Positions 8,998-17,372 of a stretch of 64,000 nt of DNA are shown piece by piece (positions within the stretch are counted from its first letter, which is position 1; each line of letters starts with the position of its first letter). The notes beneath the pieces are model-generated. The model had not been told where the DNA came from. It worked only from the letters and a program-made list of their open reading frames with translations, and searched no databases. The position numbers were made by a program, and so were the translations under genes. Source of the DNA: Nocardia fusca NBRC 14340. Lineage in GTDB: Bacteria > Actinomycetota > Actinomycetes > Mycobacteriales > Mycobacteriaceae. Location: assembly GCF_001618425.1 (NCBI RefSeq), contig NZ_BDCU01000011.1, positions 1-64,000 of the forward strand, read 5' to 3'.

Positions 8998-9798
8998 CTA
9001 TGCGACGTCGTCGCGCAGGGTGGGTAGCCAGTCCAGGAGTACCCGCGCGCAGCCTTCGGGGTCGTCGTAGAAGGGTGTGTGGCCACTGCCCGCGAGCGTG
9101 ATGTGCCGGGCCCAGGGCAGTACTTCGCGGGCCCGCCTGCTCTGGGTGGCGTAGGTGAGCAGAATGTCGCGGTTACCCCAGGCGATCGTCACCGGCACTT
9201 CGGCGAGCGCGGCGGGATCGTGCAGCCGGGCATCGGTGAACGAGGCCAGAGCCGGGGAGAAGCCCAGGGAGTCGACCGCGCCGCGCGCGGTGTCCACTGC
9301 GACCTGGGCGCTGACGGCCCACGGTTTGCCGAAGACCAGGCCCAGGAAGGCGGTCCGGCCTGCCGGGGTGCTGAGCACCTTGGGCATGGCGGGGCCGAGG
9401 ACGCGGCCGAGTTTCTTGGACCGGCCCAGCGACTGCTGGCACCAGACCCGGCCGGCGGTGTCCCAGAAGAAGATCGGTGAGAATGCGGTGACCGAGCGGG
9501 CCAGGCCGCGGGCGCCCAGGTTCAGCGAGATGCCGCCACCCATCGAATTACCCGCCAGATGGGGTCGCTCGATGCCCTGTTCGGCCAGGAAATCGGCGAG
9601 CGCGTCGGTGAGTGTGTCCACGGTGGTGTGCGGCAGCGGCGCGGAACCGCCGAAGCCGGGGAGATCCACCGCGATCACCTCGTAGTGGGCGGCCAGTGCG
9701 CCGATGACCGGTTCCCAGACCTGCCACCGGCTGCCGACGCCGTGGACCAGCACCAGCGGTTCACCGCGGCCTTCGCGATGGTGCTCGAGGATCGTCAT
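8998..9798 (-). CDS. alpha/beta hydrolase
   Basis: A protein of 266 residues and a canonical alpha/beta hydrolase: oxyanion motif LVHGVGS, nucleophile elbow AGNSMGGG with Ser85, acidic residue in WGNRDILLTYA, and the catalytic histidine in LAGSGHTPFYDDPEGCARVLLDWL. It resembles mycobacterial hydrolases of the epoxide hydrolase/haloperoxidase type. Substrate unknown. It stands alone, with 245 bp of featureless sequence on its downstream side (8753-8997). Confidence 0.8.
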   Translation of the reverse strand: MTILEHHREGRGEPLVLVHGVGSRWQVWEPVIGALAAHYEVIAVDLPGFGGSAPLPHTTVDTLTDALADFLAEQGIERPHLAGNSMGGGISLNLGARGLARSVTAFSPIFFWDTAGRVWCQQSLGRSKKLGRVLGPAMPKVLSTPAGRTAFLGLVFGKPWAVSAQVAVDTARGAVDSLGFSPALASFTDARLHDPAALAEVPVTIAWGNRDILLTYATQSRRAREVLPWARHITLAGSGHTPFYDDPEGCARVLLDWLPTLRDDVA

Positions 9799-10075
9799 GT
9801 TCGCCGCTCTCCGATCGGGACGCGATTCGGATCCCAGACTAACAGCAGGCGCCAGCCCTCAGTTCGCATCGCGCGGGGGCGCGGGCGCGGGAGAGATACG
9901 GCTCGGTCCGGTCCGTCAGCAGACCGGCGACTGTGAATCACCTCCGAATTCCGGCCCCGGGTTGCACGCCGTATGTGAGTACGACTACACACATGCGTGG
10001 ACGTCGGCGGGTGGCCGCGGGTGCTGTTCCCCGGCCGACGCGGCGTCCGTGCGATACATCTGAGAGAGGAACCCG

Positions 10076-10411
10076 GTGCGGAAGACCCTGATTGCCGCGA
10101 CGTTCGTCATTCTGCCGCTGTTCGCGGCGGCCTGCGGTAGCGATACCGACTCCGCGCCGGCGCTGACCGAAGCGGACCTGTCCAAATCCCTGCAGGAAAA
10201 GGGACTCCAGGACCCCGCCTTCGCGGACTGCGCCGCGAAACTGTACATCGGCGAAGGCATTTCGCAGGACGGCCTGCGGACCATGGTCAGTGACGAATTC
10301 GACACCCGGATGGCGGACCCGGAAACTCTGGGCATGAGCCAGGAGGACGCCGACAAAGCGCGGGCGGCGACCAACAAGATCGTCACCGAATGCCTCGGTA
10401 AGGCGCAGTAG
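10076..10411 (+). CDS. small lipoprotein
   Basis: A protein of 111 residues. The N terminus RKTLIAATFVILPLFAAAC is a lipoprotein signal with the lipidated cysteine at residue 20. The remaining 90 residues are mostly helical, with two further cysteines (near residues 52 and 106) that could pair, and resemble DUF732-like small exported actinobacterial proteins without a firm match. GTG 10076 is preceded by GAGAGAGGA 5 nt away. It probably sits on the outer face of the membrane. Function unknown. Confidence 0.75.
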   Translation: MRKTLIAATFVILPLFAAACGSDTDSAPALTEADLSKSLQEKGLQDPAFADCAAKLYIGEGISQDGLRTMVSDEFDTRMADPETLGMSQEDADKARAATNKIVTECLGKAQ

Positions 10412-10482
10412 CAGTCGCGCGGAAATGATTCTCGCTGAGCGCAATACTGCTTTCGGGAATCACCTCCCAGCAGCATGCCTGC

Positions 10483-11061
10483 ATGACACCACAGAATCCG
10501 CCCTTCGCCGCGGCCCGTACGGCCGCGGTGATAGGCGCCGACCCGGCGGGCGTCACCGCCGCGCTGGGGTTGCTCGACGCGGGATTCGACGTCGCCCTCT
10601 ACAGCGATCGTGACCAGAACGCCTTGCGCAGTCGAACCCGGCCGGGTGTCCGGGCCGTCGCAGTGGCTCCGCAGCCGACGGGACCGGCCGGGGGCGGACG
10701 CCGTCCCGCCCGGGCGCCGCGGCCGACCGGCCGTATCGCCTTCGACGGGTATGTCGGCGTCACGGTCGACAGTTCGTTCGAGACCTCGGGCCGGATCACC
10801 TCTTTCGTGGAGCGCGGCGGCGCCTTCCTGGTGGAATCGGTGACCCCGGAATCGCTGGGCGCGATCGCGGCGTCCACCGATCTCACCCTGGTCGCCGCCG
10901 GCCGCGGCCGCCTCGCCGGATACTTCCCGGCCGCCGCGGACCGGCCTGTTCACCGGGGCTCGCCCCGGTCCCTGCAGGGGCTCTACGTGCTCACCCGGAC
11001 CACCGGTTCCGATCGCGCCGAGCCGAACCCTCCCGCCGCGGGGCCGAGAATGGTGCACTGA
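10483..11061 (+). pseudogene. truncated styrene monooxygenase-like (StyA) flavoprotein
   Basis: An open frame of 192 codons with an N-terminal Rossmann segment (AAVIGADPAGVTAALGLLDAGFDVALYSDRD) like StyA-type FAD monooxygenases, and a later part (SFVERGGAFLVESVTPESLGAIAASTDLTLVAAGRGRLAGYFP) that fits the same family. StyA proteins are roughly twice this length; here the substrate-binding and second FAD segments are missing. The segment between residues 50 and 85 is Arg/Pro/Gly-rich and family-unlike, so an internal rearrangement is probable. The loop GADPAG lacks the usual GxGxxG pattern. It is probably inactive. Two flavin reductase genes follow, which would suit an intact two-component monooxygenase. 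Confidence 0.6.
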
Positions 11062-11113
11062 GAAGCACAGCACCAGTCGAGTCCGGCCCGCGCCGGAGAC
11101 AGGAGGCTCCGGC

Positions 11114-11623
11114 GTGTCCGTGGCAGTTGTGGTCGGTAACCCGAAACCGGCATCCCGAACTCTCTCCGCGGCCGTCGGCCTCGCCACGGCGTTGCGGCCG
11201 GAGATCGAGCCGGCGGTCATCGATCTGGTCGAGTTCGGGTCGGGCCTGCTGAGCTGGGGCGACCCCGCGGTCGCCGAGGCCGCCCGCACCGTCGCCGACG
11301 CCGAGCTGGTCGTTTTCGCCAGCCCTACGTTCAAGGCCACCTACACCGGTCTGCTGAAGCTTTTCCTGGAGCAGTTCGACGGTGGTACCGGCCTGGCCGG
11401 AGTGCTGGCCGTGCCGTTGATGCTGGGTGCCGGTCCCGCGCACGCGCTCGCCCCCGATCTGCTGCTCAAACCGGTTCTGGTGGAACTGGGCGCGACCACC
11501 GCCCTGCCCGGGTTGTATCTCTCCGACCGGACCTTCGCCGAGGACGGCGTACTGGACGCCTACGCCGAGCGGTGGCGTCCGGTGGCGCAGGCGCTGTCGG
11601 ACACGGTGACCCATTCGAAGTGA
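11114..11623 (+). CDS. NAD(P)H-dependent FMN reductase
   Basis: A protein of 169 residues in the flavodoxin-like FMN-reductase family. VAVVVGNPKPASRT is the phosphate-binding loop and VVFASPTFKATYTGLLKLFLEQF is the family signature next to the flavin ring. It supplies reduced FMN, often to a partner monooxygenase. GTG 11114 has GGAGG about 8 nt upstream. It lies between the StyA-like remnant and a second, unrelated flavin reductase. Confidence 0.85.
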   Translation: MSVAVVVGNPKPASRTLSAAVGLATALRPEIEPAVIDLVEFGSGLLSWGDPAVAEAARTVADAELVVFASPTFKATYTGLLKLFLEQFDGGTGLAGVLAVPLMLGAGPAHALAPDLLLKPVLVELGATTALPGLYLSDRTFAEDGVLDAYAERWRPVAQALSDTVTHSK

Positions 11624-11633
11624 AGGGCTGATC

Positions 11634-12131
11634 ATGAACGATGTCTTCGAAACACCCGCCGACGGCACGGGCCTGCGGCGCGCCTTCGCCAACTTCCCGA
11701 GTGGGGTCGTCGCGGTCTGCGCCGAGGTCGACGGGAAACCGGTCGGCCTGGCGGTGAGCACTTTCGTCCCGGTCTCCCTGGATCCCCCGCTGGTGTCGTT
11801 CTGCATCCAGAACAGCTCGTCGACCTGGCCCAAGCTGGTCGATGCCGGCTATCTCGGCCTGAGTCTGCTCGGTACCGACCAGCAGGAGGCCGCACGCTCG
11901 CTCAGCTCGCGGACCGGAGACCGTTTCCGCGATCTGGAGCTGCACGAGGGCACCGGCGAAGCGGTGTTCATCCAGGGTGCCTCGGTATGGATCGAGGGGT
12001 CGCCCGAAGCGCATGTCCCGGCCGGTGATCACACCGTGGTGATCCTGCGGATCAACCGGCTGGCCATCCATCCCGACCGCGAACCCCTCGTGTTCCACGG
12101 TTCGCGGTTCCGCCTGCTGCACGCCAGCTGA
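11634..12131 (+). CDS. flavin reductase, HpaC/StyB-like
   Basis: A protein of 165 residues with the split-barrel flavin reductase domain: LRRAFANFPSGVVAVCAEVDGKPVGLAVSTFVPVSLDPPLVSFCIQ near the N terminus is diagnostic. The C-terminal HTVVILRINRLAIHPDREPLVFHGSRFRLL completes it. Such enzymes pass reduced flavin to a separate oxygenase. The gene starts 10 bp after the FMN reductase, so they are likely cotranscribed. The obvious oxygenase partner in the neighbourhood is broken, so the present partner, if any, must lie elsewhere. Confidence 0.85.
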   Translation: MNDVFETPADGTGLRRAFANFPSGVVAVCAEVDGKPVGLAVSTFVPVSLDPPLVSFCIQNSSSTWPKLVDAGYLGLSLLGTDQQEAARSLSSRTGDRFRDLELHEGTGEAVFIQGASVWIEGSPEAHVPAGDHTVVILRINRLAIHPDREPLVFHGSRFRLLHAS

Positions 12132-12135
12132 CCGG

Positions 12136-12177
12136 CACGGCCGCGGCCCGGGGGTCCGGCGCCCCCGGACGGCCGTG
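12136..12177 (+). terminator. stem-loop downstream of the flavin reductase gene
   Basis: The outer arms CACGGCC (12136-12142) and GGCCGTG (12171-12177) enclose an inner hairpin GTCCGG-N5-CCGGAC (12154-12170). It lies 5 bp after the flavin reductase stop and has no T tract, as is common for actinobacterial terminators. Confidence 0.5.
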
Positions 12178-12276
12178 ACCCGGGAAACGCGGCGGCGCGG
12201 ATATCCGGTGGGGGAAGTCGGCGAAACCGGCGGCAATTCGCTGGAGGAGTGCGCCCGGCTTTGCGAGAGTAGCGGC

Positions 12277-13080
12277 ATGGCACAGTTCACCAGCGAGCCG
12301 CCGGCGTCCTTCGACTCCTTCGACGGGACCCGCATCTATTACCGGCGGGTGGGGTCCGGCTCACCGGTGATCATGATCCACGGGTCCGGCGGGGGTCTGC
12401 ACTCGTGGCAGCCGGTGGCCGAATATCTGGTGGACCGGTTCGAGTTGTGGCTGCCGGCCCGCCGCGGCTACGCGCCGAGCGGGCCCGGCCACGCCCCCAA
12501 GCACTACACCGACGAGGTGAGTGATCTCGGGGTGATCATCGATATGATCGGCCGGCCCGCACACCTGGTAGGTATGTCCTACGGTGCCACGGTCGCCCTG
12601 CACGCCGCGGCGGCCGGACTCCCGGTCCGTTCGCTGGCGCTGTGGGAGCCGCCGCTGTACGCGGCGGGCGCGGAGCTGGCGCCGGTGCTGACCCGGTTCG
12701 AAGAACTCACCGCGAAGGGCGAACGGGGCCGCGCGGTCCGGTTGCTGGCGGAGCAGGTGTCCCGGGTTCCGGCGGCGCTGTTGGAGGCCGCGGGGGATCT
12801 CGAACCGGCCGAGAACGAACACGACGACTCCTACGGCTGGAGCCGTGACCTCGAGTCGATGATCGCCGATACGACCTATCTGGACCGCTGGTCGAGCGTG
12901 ACCACCCCGACGTTGCTGATGCGCGGCTCCGATACCTGGCAGCCGATGCCCGAGACGGTCGAGCGGCTGGCGACCGGAATGCCGCACGCGCGGCTCGAGA
13001 CGATTCCCGGGCAGTCCCATTTCGCGCCGTCGACGAGCCCCGAAGCCGTGGCGAGAATTCTCGCGGAGTTCCTGTACTAG
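12277..13080 (+). CDS. alpha/beta hydrolase
   Basis: A protein of 267 residues. It has the oxyanion motif MIHGSGGGLHSW, nucleophile elbow VGMSYGATVA (Ser near residue 93), an acidic residue in LLMRGSDTWQPM and a catalytic His in IPGQSHFAPSTSP, a complete triad. The open frame extends upstream but contains no better start; ATG 12277 has a weak GAGAG 6 nt before it. It is similar in outline to the hydrolase at 8998-9798 but is a distinct branch. Substrate unknown. Confidence 0.8.
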   Translation: MAQFTSEPPASFDSFDGTRIYYRRVGSGSPVIMIHGSGGGLHSWQPVAEYLVDRFELWLPARRGYAPSGPGHAPKHYTDEVSDLGVIIDMIGRPAHLVGMSYGATVALHAAAAGLPVRSLALWEPPLYAAGAELAPVLTRFEELTAKGERGRAVRLLAEQVSRVPAALLEAAGDLEPAENEHDDSYGWSRDLESMIADTTYLDRWSSVTTPTLLMRGSDTWQPMPETVERLATGMPHARLETIPGQSHFAPSTSPEAVARILAEFLY

Positions 13081-13243
13081 GTGTGCACTGGCCCCAGGGA
13101 GGTTGGTCGAGGGTTTGTGACGACATGCTCGTCCCCGGTACTCAGTTCTCGTGCAAACCGGCGCGACGCCCGCGCCGGCCGGCATCCGGGGCGGTGAGCT
13201 TGCCATCCGCCGAGGGGTCCGCGCGCAGCGTTCCGCACACCTT

Positions 13244-14059
13244 TCAGAACCGGAACCGCACGATGCGGGTGGATCGTTTCATGCCCGGAAGCAGATTCAA
13301 CAGGCGGAATATGCGGCGTGCGTTCGCGGGCGCCTTGGCCATCAGCACCGGTGAGTCGTTCATCGGCGCCTCATCGATGTATTCGAGTCGCGGGTGCCAC
13401 TCGGCCGGCGCGGCCGGATCGTCGAAGCCGCAGCGGAACCGGGCGTCGTACTTGCGCAGCGTGGGGTCCCACCGCGAGGTACGCCACGCCCAGACCGCCA
13501 CCGTGTCGATCTGGATCTGCCCGGTGGGGAAGGCATCGACTACACCGGTCAGCAGGCGCCGGGCCTCGGCCTCGGTCAGGTAGGGCACCAGTCCCTCGGC
13601 TATCACCAGCACCGGCCGGCCGCGGGGGATGCGGTCCAGCCAGGTCGGGTCGGTGACATCGGATTCGATCAGGGCGTAGTGGTCGCGCGGCGGCAAGAAC
13701 TGTTTCCGCACTTCGATCATGGCGGGGTAGTCCAGGTCGTACCAGTCGACGGTGGCGGGCGGGTCGATCCGGTACACCCGGGCGTCGAGGCCGCAGCCCA
13801 GGTGCAGCACCACCGCGTCGGGGTGGTCGGCGAGAAAGGTTCGGGCCCAATCGTCGTGGGCCTTGGCGCGCACCACGGCGACGAGGCCCAGTTGGCCGGT
13901 GCCGAATCTGTGGTTGTCGTAGCCGGGGTCGAGGCGGCGCATCACCTGTTCGGCGTACTCGTCACCGAGAATCGGGTCCGGCAGCCGGTTGTCCAGCGCT
14001 TTGGCCGCGAGGACGGGGCGGGCGGTCTTCTGCACTCCGACGAGTTCGCTGTCTTCCAC
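13244..14059 (-). CDS. class I SAM methyltransferase, leucine carboxymethyltransferase family
   Basis: A protein of 271 residues. LHLGCGLDARVYRID (residues 85-99) is the hallmark SAM loop of the LCM/PPM1 family, followed by VDWYDLDYPAMIEVRKQF and VIAEGLVPYLTEAEARRLL. Bacterial members methylate small metabolites or polyketide-like acids; the substrate here is unknown. It is divergently transcribed from the GbsR/MarR regulator at 14145, with a perfect 19-bp palindrome between them, so it is the likely regulated target. Confidence 0.85.
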   Translation of the reverse strand: MEDSELVGVQKTARPVLAAKALDNRLPDPILGDEYAEQVMRRLDPGYDNHRFGTGQLGLVAVVRAKAHDDWARTFLADHPDAVVLHLGCGLDARVYRIDPPATVDWYDLDYPAMIEVRKQFLPPRDHYALIESDVTDPTWLDRIPRGRPVLVIAEGLVPYLTEAEARRLLTGVVDAFPTGQIQIDTVAVWAWRTSRWDPTLRKYDARFRCGFDDPAAPAEWHPRLEYIDEAPMNDSPVLMAKAPANARRIFRLLNLLPGMKRSTRIVRFRF

Positions 14060-14079
14060 GCTCGACTACACTACTGATG

Positions 14080-14098
14080 TTTCACGAATTTCGTGAAA
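14080..14098. promoter_or_regulatory. 19-bp perfect palindromic operator
   Basis: TTTCACGAATTTCGTGAAA has perfect 9-bp arms around a single central T. It lies in the 85-bp divergent promoter region between the methyltransferase (start 14059) and the GbsR/MarR regulator (start 14145). It is the obvious autoregulatory site for that regulator. Confidence 0.75.
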
Positions 14099-14144
14099 TA
14101 GATGACGAAATGGCTGCGGAAGCCACGACGAGGAGATTGCTTCA

Positions 14145-14627
14145 GTGACGCGAGCGGACGAGATCGCTATCGCCGGCTTCCAGGAGCGATTCGCGCAGAT
14201 CATGGTTGAATCCGGTATGCCGCGGATGGCCGCGCGCGTGTTCGCCGCACTGCTGGTCACCGACTCCGGCAAGCTCTCTGCCGCCGAACTCGCCGAGCGG
14301 CTGGGCGTCGGTGCGCCGGCCATCTCGGGGGCGGTCAAATACCTGGTGCAGGTGCGGCTCGTCGAACGCGGCCGCGAACCCGGTAGCCGGCGTGACTTCT
14401 GCCGCATCCACGAGCACACCTGGAGTCACTACATCAGCCGATCCGACCCGGTCCTGGTCCAGGTGCAGGCCGGCGCCGCCGAGGGTGCCGACCTCCTGGA
14501 CCCCGCCTCCCCCGCCGGGCAGCGACTGGACGAGACCCGCCGGTTCTTCGAATTCCTGCGTGCGGAGATCGAACAGTCGATGGCCAAGTGGCGGCGGCTT
14601 CAGGCCGACGAACGCGAGCCCGGCTGA
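14145..14627 (+). CDS. GbsR/MarR family transcriptional regulator
   Basis: A protein of 160 residues. A winged helix covers residues about 20-90: MPRMAARVFAALLVTDSGKLSAAELAERLGVGAPAISGAVKYLVQVRLVERGREPGSRRDF, with the recognition helix at GAPAISGAVKYL. The C-terminal helices would form the dimer interface. This layout matches actinobacterial GbsR-like MarR regulators, often repressors of divergent genes. GTG 14145 starts 47 bp beyond the 19-bp palindrome. The likely targets are its own gene and the divergent methyltransferase. The ligand is unknown. Confidence 0.85.
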   Translation: MTRADEIAIAGFQERFAQIMVESGMPRMAARVFAALLVTDSGKLSAAELAERLGVGAPAISGAVKYLVQVRLVERGREPGSRRDFCRIHEHTWSHYISRSDPVLVQVQAGAAEGADLLDPASPAGQRLDETRRFFEFLRAEIEQSMAKWRRLQADEREPG

Positions 14628-14715
14628 CGCCGTATTCACGAAGTGGCACGCAACGGCTCGGGGCCGGTGGCACAAAGAGAAAGCCCGGATGAAAGATGAT
14701 CAATCGAAGTGATGG

Positions 14716-14789
14716 TGGAGCCGGTGACGGGAATCGAACCCGCGCCATCTGCTTGGGAAGCAGAGATTCTGCCATTGAACTACACCGGC
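14716..14789 (-). tRNA. tRNA-Gly, anticodon CCC
   Basis: On the minus strand the acceptor stem GCCGGTG pairs with CACCGGC, the anticodon arm is TCTGC-TTCCCAA-GCAGA giving anticodon CCC, and the T arm reads GCGGGTTCGAATCCCGT. The discriminator is T and CCA is encoded (14716-14718). It decodes GGG glycine codons. Confidence 0.95.
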
Positions 14790-14879
14790 ATGCGCCCACA
14801 GGCGCGAAGGGCAGCTTAGCAGAGGGCGGGCCGGAGCTCTAAATCTTTCGGCTCACGCTCCGGCCGTCCGTGCCCGGGG

Positions 14880-15253
14880 TCAGCGTTCGGACCAGACTCC
14901 GAGCTGGTTGCCGCTCGGGTCGGTGAAAGGAAGCGGCGGCCGCCCGGGAAGTCGAAGGGGCCTTCGGTGACCGTGCCACCGGACGCTCCGACGGCCCGGA
15001 GGGTGGTGTCGAGGTCGTCGGAATACAGCAGGACCAGGGGGCCGCCGCCGGTGCGGACCTCGTCGGTGGGGGCCAGGCCGCCCGCTTCGCCTTCGGAGCC
15101 GTCGAAGCGGCGGATACCGGCGTAGGCGGGCCCGTAGTCGTTGAACTCCCAGCCGAACGCCGACCGGTAGAAGGTTTTGGCGGCGTCGAGGTCGGTGACG
15201 GCGAGTTCGATGTAGTCGATGCCGTGATGGGTGTGGGCGCTGGTCTCGGACAT
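14880..15253 (-). pseudogene. VOC/glyoxalase-like protein with 3' frameshift
   Basis: A single-domain VOC (glyoxalase/bleomycin-resistance fold) gene. It starts at ATG 15253 with AGGAG 8 nt upstream. [29 protein letters not shown] is typical. After GPFDFPGGRRF, near 14931-14934, the frame is lost: the literal frame runs on with unrelated sequence to a stop near 14816, whereas a one-base correction restores FTDPSGNQLGVWSER and a stop at 14880, the normal family ending. Either a real one-base deletion or a sequencing error explains this. With the frame restored the protein is about 124 residues, the usual length. Confidence 0.75.
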
Positions 15254-15401
15254 GGGCGTATCTCCTGATCGGCTGCGACCGTGTGTGGGCTGCGGATGGG
15301 CCTGGCCCATCGGGTGGAGTATGCCCGGGGGCGGTGACAGGAAACGGGACCGCGCGCGGACCGGGGGCTCCGCCCCGCGGGGCGGTCGCTACGCTCGTGG
15401 C

Positions 15402-15977
15402 GTGCTGCTTTCCGATCGTGACATCCGGGCGGAGTTCGCCGCCGGACGGCTCGGGCTCGAACCGTTCGAGGACAATCTGGTTCAGCCGTCCAGCATCGAT
15501 GTGCGGCTGGACCGGATGTTCCGGGTCTTCAACAACACTCGCTACACCCATATCGACCCGGCCCAGCGCCAGGACGAGCTGACGAGCCTGGTGGAGCCCG
15601 CCGAGGGTGAGCCGTTCGTACTTCATCCGGGTGAGTTCGTGCTCGGGTCCACCCTGGAGGTGTGCACCCTGCCCGACGATCTGGCCGGGCGGCTGGAGGG
15701 TAAGTCGAGTCTGGGGCGGCTGGGGCTGCTCACGCATTCGACCGCCGGGTTCATCGACCCCGGGTTCAGCGGGCACATCACCCTGGAACTGTCGAATGTG
15801 GCGAACCTGCCGATCACCTTGTGGCCGGGTATGAAAATCGGTCAGCTGTGCCTGTTCCGGTTGACCAGTCCGGCCGAGAATCCGTACGGCAGCGCGAGCG
15901 CCGGATCGAAATACCAGGGGCAGCGCGGACCGACGCCGTCGCGGGCGTACCTGAATTTCCCGGCGTCCGGTCGGTGA
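15402..15977 (+). CDS. dcd: dCTP deaminase
   Basis: A protein of 191 residues, like mycobacterial Dcd, which converts dCTP to dUMP (bifunctional) for thymidylate synthesis. The start [11 protein letters not shown], then [22 protein letters not shown], the catalytic [37 protein letters not shown] and the C-terminal [12 protein letters not shown] lid are all present. GTG 15402 has TACGCT 6 nt upstream (15390-15395) and no Shine-Dalgarno, so the mRNA is probably leaderless. The reading frame continues upstream, but family length excludes that start. Confidence 0.97.
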   Translation: MLLSDRDIRAEFAAGRLGLEPFEDNLVQPSSIDVRLDRMFRVFNNTRYTHIDPAQRQDELTSLVEPAEGEPFVLHPGEFVLGSTLEVCTLPDDLAGRLEGKSSLGRLGLLTHSTAGFIDPGFSGHITLELSNVANLPITLWPGMKIGQLCLFRLTSPAENPYGSASAGSKYQGQRGPTPSRAYLNFPASGR

Positions 15978-16047
15978 CCGCGCGGATCCGGTCGAGAGCT
16001 CGGCGTGCCCGTGAGCGAGTCCTAGCGGATCGCTGAAACGGATGCCG

Positions 16048-16617
16048 CTATGGGTCGTCCGTGGCACTCGGGCCGAGCACGAGATCGTTGGTCCGGGCCA
16101 GCACCGCCGCGCGGTCGGTGCCGTCGAGCGGGTCGGCGGCCAGGAAGTGCATCCCGATCCGCGCGCAGAACGCGAGCAGACTGCGGGCCTCCACTTCCAC
16201 GGGATCGGTGAAGTAGGTGCCGATCATTTCGCGTAGTAACGCCATGCGCTGGTTGTCCACCCGGCGCAGGCGGGCCGCGACCTCGTCGTCGCGCCGGGCC
16301 CAGTCGCGCACGGCGAGGTCGATGGGCAGCAGTTCGGGGGAGAGGGTGAGTGCCCCGGCCCGCTGGATCCTGGTCCGGGCGTCGCCGCCTTCGCGCGTGA
16401 CACGGTCCAGGACGTCGTCGATGCTGCGCCGCTCCCAGGTGTCCAGCATCGCCTCGAGCAGTGCGTTGCGATCGGCGAAGTACCCGTAGAAACCGCCCTT
16501 GGTCACGCCGAGCGATTTCGCGAGCGCTTCGACGCGGACGGCGTCGGGACCGCCGTGGGCCAGGGCGCGTAGCCCCTCGTCGATCCAGCCGGCGCTCGTC
16601 GTCCGTACCGCGCCCAT
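16048..16617 (-). CDS. TetR family transcriptional regulator
   Basis: A protein of 189 residues. The N-terminal helix-turn-helix lies at about residues 8-55, with ALAKSLGVTKGGFYGYFADRNALLEAML as the recognition region and the GxFYxYF motif of TetR proteins. The C-terminal part is a ligand-binding helical domain. ATG 16617 has AGAGGAG 5 nt upstream. It is divergent from the gene at 16703, and two matching 16-bp palindromes lie in the shared promoter, so it very likely represses itself and that neighbour. Confidence 0.9.
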   Translation of the reverse strand: MGAVRTTSAGWIDEGLRALAHGGPDAVRVEALAKSLGVTKGGFYGYFADRNALLEAMLDTWERRSIDDVLDRVTREGGDARTRIQRAGALTLSPELLPIDLAVRDWARRDDEVAARLRRVDNQRMALLREMIGTYFTDPVEVEARSLLAFCARIGMHFLAADPLDGTDRAAVLARTNDLVLGPSATDDP

Positions 16618-16642
16618 GTGTCTCCTCTCACGTGCCGAGATC

Positions 16643-16691
16643 TATACGCCACCGTATATTGGCGCTAGCGTCATATATACGCCAGCGTATA
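16643..16691. promoter_or_regulatory. paired TetR operators
   Basis: Two copies of one palindrome differ at a single central base: TATACGCCACCGTATA (16643-16658) and TATACGCCAGCGTATA (16676-16691). Their centres are 33 bp apart, about three helical turns, so two dimers would bind on the same DNA face. They fill the promoter region between the TetR gene and the gene at 16703. Confidence 0.85.
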
Positions 16692-16702
16692 ACAGGAAGT
16701 GG

Positions 16703-17224
16703 GTGTCGAAGATGACCGAGAATTCCGAGCTTCGCCCGGCCGGTGGGCCCGCCGAGGCGGTCGCCCGTCAGCAACCCGAGATCGGCGCATCGATCCGGGC
16801 GCACAGCGGTATGGCGGTATACGACTACGCCGACCAGTTCACGATTCCCACGAAACCCGGTGTTTCCGCGACACCGGAAGAATGGGCGCGCACCGCTCTC
16901 GACGAATTGGCCGGTGCGCAAGGGCAGTTCATCTGGCGGGTCGTGCTGGGCCTGCGGCTGCGGCGTCGATCGGCGGCCGGGCAGGTGGCCGGCTGGCCGA
17001 TCGTCGAACGCGGCGCCACCTGGATCACTCTGGGGGCCCGGTCGTGGCTGATCAGCGGGCGTCTGGTGGTCGAGCTCGCAGACGGCACCGCTTCGTTGGC
17101 CACCTTCGTCCACTACGAACGCCGGATGGGCCGACGGGTCTGGGCCGCCGTATCCCCGGGGCATCGACGTTTCGCGCCGGTGCTGCTTACCGATGCGTCA
17201 CGGATCCTGTCGATCCGTTCGTGA
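16703..17224 (+). CDS. hypothetical protein, DUF2867-like
   Basis: A protein of 173 residues. A probable SRPBCC-like barrel runs from DYADQFTIPTKPGVSATPEEWARTAL to the C terminus, with the conserved-looking segments RSAAGQVAGWPIVERGATWITLGARSWLISGRLVVEL and ATFVHYERRMGRRVWAAVSPGHRRFAP, reminiscent of DUF2867 proteins; this match is from memory of the pattern and is not firm. GTG 16703 (AGGAAG 4 nt upstream) or ATG 16712 may start it. It is the main target of the adjacent TetR protein. Function unknown. Confidence 0.65.
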   Translation: MSKMTENSELRPAGGPAEAVARQQPEIGASIRAHSGMAVYDYADQFTIPTKPGVSATPEEWARTALDELAGAQGQFIWRVVLGLRLRRRSAAGQVAGWPIVERGATWITLGARSWLISGRLVVELADGTASLATFVHYERRMGRRVWAAVSPGHRRFAPVLLTDASRILSIRS

Positions 17225-17325
17225 AGCGGCCCGTCGGGATGTCCGGCTCGGCGGACCGACCACGCGCTCGGCGCTGCGGGCCGCGTCGTGTGGCATACCG
17301 GTCGGACACACCGTGGCTGCCGGGC

Positions 17326-17363
17326 GGGCTACGTCCGGCGGACCCGGCTGCCGGACGTAGCCC
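17326..17363. terminator. bidirectional stem-loop terminator
   Basis: GGGCTACGTCCGG (17326-17338) pairs perfectly with CCGGACGTAGCCC (17351-17363) around a 12-nt loop. It lies between two convergent genes ending at 17224 and 17373. Confidence 0.75.
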
Positions 17364-17372
17364 CATCCCCGG

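Noticed and set aside
15364..15386. Hairpin GGGGCTCCGCCCC-GCGGGGCGG near dcd as a riboswitch
   Set aside because: It lies upstream of the leaderless -10 box, so it would not be in the dcd transcript.
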